Shown one piece after another: positions 61,416 through 64,000 of a DNA stretch of 64,000 nt. Source of the DNA: Flavisolibacter ginsenosidimutans (lineage in GTDB: Bacteria > Bacteroidota > Bacteroidia > Chitinophagales > Chitinophagaceae). The stretch spans positions 3,968,001-4,032,000 of the forward strand of contig NZ_CP042433.1 in assembly GCF_007970805.1 (NCBI RefSeq), read 5' to 3'. The stretch's first letter is position 1; every line of letters begins with the position of its first letter. The notes below the pieces were generated by a model. It did not search any database. It saw only the letters and a program-made list of their open reading frames with translations, and was not told the origin of the DNA. Position numbers and translations under genes: made by a program.

Positions 61416-62684
61416 ATGTTACAACTGGCCGTTTTGCGCAGCAATCCGCAGGAAGTAAAACAACGTTTGGCTGTCAGGAATTTTAAAGAACCGGAATTGG
61501 TGGATGCAATCATCTCATTGGATGATGAACGCAAAAAGCTCACCTTTCAGTTTGACGAAACCAAGGCAAAGATCAACGCCGCATCAAAACAGATTGGCGG
61601 CCTGATGGCAAAAGGCAACAAAGAAGAAGCAGAGGAAAAGAAGAAAGAGGTAGAAGGTTTTAAAAATACTTTGGGGCCAGTTGAAGAAGCGTTAGCCAAA
61701 GCAGAAAAAGAATTGAACGAACTGCTGGTGCGGTTGCCCAATCTGCCGTCATCCAAAGTACCCAAAGGCACTTCGCCCGACGACAACGAAGTGGTGCGCA
61801 CGGGCGGCGGCAAACCGCAACTTTACAGCGGCGCCGTACCGCATTGGGAACTGGCAAAAAAATACGACCTCATTGATTTTGAATTGGGCAACAAAATCAC
61901 GGGCAGCGGCTTTCCGGTGTACAAAGGCAAGGGAGCAAAACTTCAGCGAAGCCTCATTCAATGTTTTCTTGATTACAACACAAGCGCCGGTTACACCGAG
62001 TACATGCCGCCGTTTATGGTGAACGAAGCATCGGCTTACGGCACCGGACAACTGCCCGACAAGGAAGGCCAGATGTATCACGTAACCGAAGACAATTTAT
62101 ACCTCATTCCAACCGCCGAAGTGCCGGTAACAAACATCTATCGCGACGAGATTTTAAAAGCCGCTGAATTGCCGGTAAGAATGACGGCCTATACGCCCTG
62201 CTTTCGCAGAGAAGCGGGCAGCTACGGCAAAGACGTTCGCGGCCTCAATCGTTTGCATCAATTCGACAAAGTGGAAATCGTGCAATTGGTTCATCCCGAT
62301 AAAAGCTACGATACCCTGGAAGAAATGGTGACGCACGTAGAAAAACTTTTGCAAACCCTCGGCCTGCACTACCGCATTCTTCGCTTGTGTGGCGGCGACA
62401 TGGGCTTTACATCCGCACTGACTTATGATTTTGAAGTGTGGAGCGCTGCGCAGGAACGTTGGCTTGAAGTGAGTTCGGTTTCCAACTTTGAATCGTATCA
62501 AACAAACCGCATGAAGATTCGTTTCAAAGACGAGAACAACAAAACACAATTGGTGCATTCGCTCAACGGAAGTTCGCTTGCACTGCCGCGCATTCTTGCC
62601 TGTTTGCTGGAAAACAACCAGGATGAAAACGGCATCAAATTGCCGGTGGTTTTGCAATCTTATTTTGGCAGTGAAATGATTTGA
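61416..62684 (+). CDS. serS: Seryl-tRNA synthetase
   Basis: A 422-residue class II synthetase. The N-terminal coiled-coil arm binding tRNA-Ser spans about residues 28-100 ('LDDERKKLTFQFDETKAKI', 'EEAEEKKKEVEGFK'). The catalytic domain has 'IPTAEVPVTNIYRDE', motif 2 'RMTAYTPCFRREAGSYGKDVRG', 'QFDKVEIVQL' and motif 3 with 'HSLNGSSLALPRILACLLENNQ'. The ATG at 61416 ('MLQLAVLRSNPQ') is the natural start. Essential translation enzyme. Confidence 0.97.
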   Translation: MLQLAVLRSNPQEVKQRLAVRNFKEPELVDAIISLDDERKKLTFQFDETKAKINAASKQIGGLMAKGNKEEAEEKKKEVEGFKNTLGPVEEALAKAEKELNELLVRLPNLPSSKVPKGTSPDDNEVVRTGGGKPQLYSGAVPHWELAKKYDLIDFELGNKITGSGFPVYKGKGAKLQRSLIQCFLDYNTSAGYTEYMPPFMVNEASAYGTGQLPDKEGQMYHVTEDNLYLIPTAEVPVTNIYRDEILKAAELPVRMTAYTPCFRREAGSYGKDVRGLNRLHQFDKVEIVQLVHPDKSYDTLEEMVTHVEKLLQTLGLHYRILRLCGGDMGFTSALTYDFEVWSAAQERWLEVSSVSNFESYQTNRMKIRFKDENNKTQLVHSLNGSSLALPRILACLLENNQDENGIKLPVVLQSYFGSEMI

Positions 62685-62766
62685 GGAGATAGAATGTAGG
62701 AGATAGAATATAGAATAAAATGGTTCGCTCCTACCTTCTTCCTCCTACCTTCTACATTCTATCTCC
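62685..62766. repeat. Imperfect intergenic palindrome after serS
   Basis: GGAGATAGAATGTAG (62685-62699) starts at the base after the serS stop and pairs perfectly with CTACATTCTATCTCC (62752-62766), 9 bp before the next ATG. The interior contains more GGAGATAGAA and CTCCTACCT words in imperfect pairing. Confidence 0.65.
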
Positions 62767-62774
62767 TACCTCCT

Positions 62775-63392
62775 ATGCTCGTTCAAGCCTTCGGTTATCT
62801 TGCTTCGTTGTTGCTCGCTCTTTCCTTGCTTGTGAGCAACGATTTAAAATTTCGCTGGCTCAACACCGGCGGTTGCTTTTTCTTTATCGTGTACGGCGTG
62901 TTGATTGGCGCTTTCCCCATCATTCTTACCAACACGCTTTTGCTGCTGATTAACCTTTGGGGCCTTGTAAAAATTTACCGCAAGACGGAAGATTTTGATT
63001 TGCTGGAATTTGGTACTGATGCCACGCTGATTAAAAAGTTTTTGAGCTTTTACGCAAAAGATATCAACGCTTATTTTCCGGATTTTAAACTGGAAGAAGC
63101 AACGGACGCCATTCGCTTTGTGGTGCTGCGCGACGTGGTGGTGGCCAACGTGTTTGTGGCCGCGCTGTTGGACGATGGAACGGCCGAAGTACAACTGAAC
63201 TACACCGTTCCCAAATACCGCGACTACAAAGTGGGCCGTTTTATTTTTGAAAAGGAGAAAGATTATTTGCTTTCGAAAGGCATAAAAAAACTGGTGTATA
63301 AAACGGTTGCCAATAAAAACCACCGGCGGTTTTTAACCGTCATGGGTTTTGAAAAAACGACGGAAGGTTATGTAAAAAATCTCGACGCATAG
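62775..63392 (+). CDS. YgjV-like membrane protein with C-terminal GNAT-like domain
   Basis: A 205-residue protein. Residues 1-75 hold three or so hydrophobic helices of YgjV type ('FGYLASLLLALSLLVSNDLKFRWLNTGG'). The rest (about 85-205) is soluble, with 'VANVFVAALLDDGTAEVQLNYTVPKYRD' and 'NKNHRRFLTVMGFEKTTEGY', which resembles an acyl-CoA acetyltransferase (GNAT) tail. Proteins of this layout occur in Bacteroidota, and I have seen them carry unlikely enzyme names. Role unknown. Confidence 0.7.
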   Translation: MLVQAFGYLASLLLALSLLVSNDLKFRWLNTGGCFFFIVYGVLIGAFPIILTNTLLLLINLWGLVKIYRKTEDFDLLEFGTDATLIKKFLSFYAKDINAYFPDFKLEEATDAIRFVVLRDVVVANVFVAALLDDGTAEVQLNYTVPKYRDYKVGRFIFEKEKDYLLSKGIKKLVYKTVANKNHRRFLTVMGFEKTTEGYVKNLDA

Positions 63393-63426
63393 TTGCGAAG
63401 AAATCTTCATGCGGTAAATGAATGTT

Positions 63427-63456
63427 AAAGCAAACCATCAACGGTTTGCTTTTTTT
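63427..63456 (+). terminator. Terminator after the YgjV-like gene
   Basis: Perfect 10-bp stem AAAGCAAACC / GGTTTGCTTT with a 6-nt loop, followed by a T-run, 34 bp past the stop codon. Confidence 0.85.
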
Positions 63457-63492
63457 GTTTTGTGCCGCATATTCGTTTTTAAAACCTTAACT

Positions 63493-64000
63493 CATGAGAA
63501 AAACATTACTCTTAACCATTGCTGTGATTTGCCTCGCACAAATTTCCAACGCACAAATTTCAAAAGGCTCCTTGTTTTTGGGCGGTTCCCTTTCTTTCGG
63601 TAGTTCGTCCAACAAAGACCAGAACACCTCAACGCAAGATTCGAAAAGCAGTGGATGGAACATCAGTCCCCAGTTTGGGAAAGCCATCGCAACCAATAAA
63701 ATTGTGGGAGTTTATGTGAACTTCTCTCATAACAATTTTGAATCGGGAAGCGGTACGCAATTGCAGCAGCGGCCAAGCAACACCTATGGCGGCGGTGTGT
63801 TTTACCGGCGCTATTATCCTTTGCCTTCGCGGTTTTATCTTTTTGGTGAAGCTTCGCTGGGAACCAGCATTGGCAAGGAGGAACAGAAGTATGGTGGTAG
63901 TTTGCAAACCCAAACCGAACGCACATCCATTGGCTTCAGCATTACGCCGGGCATTTCTTATGCCGCATCTTCAAAGCTTTATTTAGAAGCTTCACTGAAC
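63493..64000 (+). CDS. Outer-membrane beta-barrel protein, truncated by window end
   Basis: At least 169 residues are visible from the ATG at 63493; the frame runs off the window. A signal peptide (MRKTLLLTIAVICLAQISNA) is followed by barrel-like strands: 'GSLFLGGSLSFGSSSNKDQN', 'WNISPQFGKAIATNKIVGVY', 'YGGGVFYRRYYPL', 'FYLFGEASLG', and 'TSIGFSITPGISYAAS'. This matches OMP beta-brl type proteins of about 200 residues, so perhaps only the last strands are missing. Confidence 0.75.

Noticed and set aside
1..64000. CRISPR array, prophage, insertion sequence, tRNA or rRNA genes
   Set aside because: No regular repeat-spacer pattern, transposase, integrase, phage structural gene, clover-leaf tRNA sequence or rRNA-like stretch was seen on either strand.

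Overview
The window looks like a chromosomal segment of a Bacteroidota bacterium, most likely family Chitinophagaceae. This rests on type IX secretion (T9SS) cargo with type A and type B C-terminal sorting domains, a PorP/SprF-like protein directly downstream of a giant PKD-repeat adhesin, an ftsX-DUF3098-uppP cluster, an OMP_b-brl_3 type outer-membrane protein, and several start codons preceded by the Bacteroidota -7 promoter element TAnnTTTG. I see no rRNA, tRNA, CRISPR array, transposase, integrase or phage module. Most of the window is housekeeping plus surface and secretion functions.

Layout. 1-3050: three minus-strand envelope proteins. 3.2-8.3 kb: a cystathionine gamma-synthase/lyase, then a signalling operon made of two small membrane proteins, two tandem LytS-type sensor kinases (the first with a degenerate ATPase domain) and a LytTR response regulator. 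8.4-17.2 kb: CPBP protease, alpha/beta hydrolase, S41 peptidase, TIGR02757 and ASCH proteins, cyclophilin, conserved unknowns and an OprB-like porin. 17.2-20.2 kb: leuS. 20.7-25.8 kb: ftsX, DUF3098, uppP, a UMF1-type MFS carrier, a metallo-beta-lactamase-fold hydrolase and a methyltransferase. 26.0-31.8 kb: the outer-membrane beta-barrel protein, obg and several small proteins. 32.5-35.3 kb: a lectin/SprB/HYR T9SS cargo protein. 35.8-39.4 kb: pepE, an SRAP (YedK/HMCES) protein divergent from an HNH nuclease, and an M29 aminopeptidase. 39.8-48.2 kb: T9SS cargo, patatin, MtfA-like peptidase, VOC protein, glutamyl-Q-tRNA synthetase-like protein, a membrane-anchored TIR protein and a PepSY-like protein. 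47.1-56.0 kb: the 2602-residue adhesin and its SprF-like partner. 56.2-60.0 kb: the DUF1800/DUF1501 pair. 60.1-64.0 kb: a single-domain response regulator, serS, a YgjV-like fusion protein and a truncated beta-barrel protein.

How the genes fit together. Four T9SS cargo proteins (32464, 39766, 48166, 58169) and one SprF-like partner give the segment a clear surface/adhesion theme. The LytS-LytS-LytR operon is the only complete signalling cassette. FtsX (divisome) and UppP (lipid-carrier recycling) form an envelope-biogenesis cluster.

The items most worth a second look are: (i) imperfect palindromes that fill short intergenic gaps, usually starting at a stop codon and often ending just before the next gene, each locus with its own short word; (ii) the tandem kinase pair in which the first kinase has lost its N and G boxes; (iii) the TIR-transmembrane-beta-domain protein; (iv) the DUF1800/DUF1501 pair, where both proteins carry twin-arginine motifs but only one has a full signal peptide; and (v) two direct repeats with palindromic ends spaced 53 bp apart upstream of a small gene near 61 kb. 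Everything here was read by eye, so family assignments are from motif recognition and not from a search.
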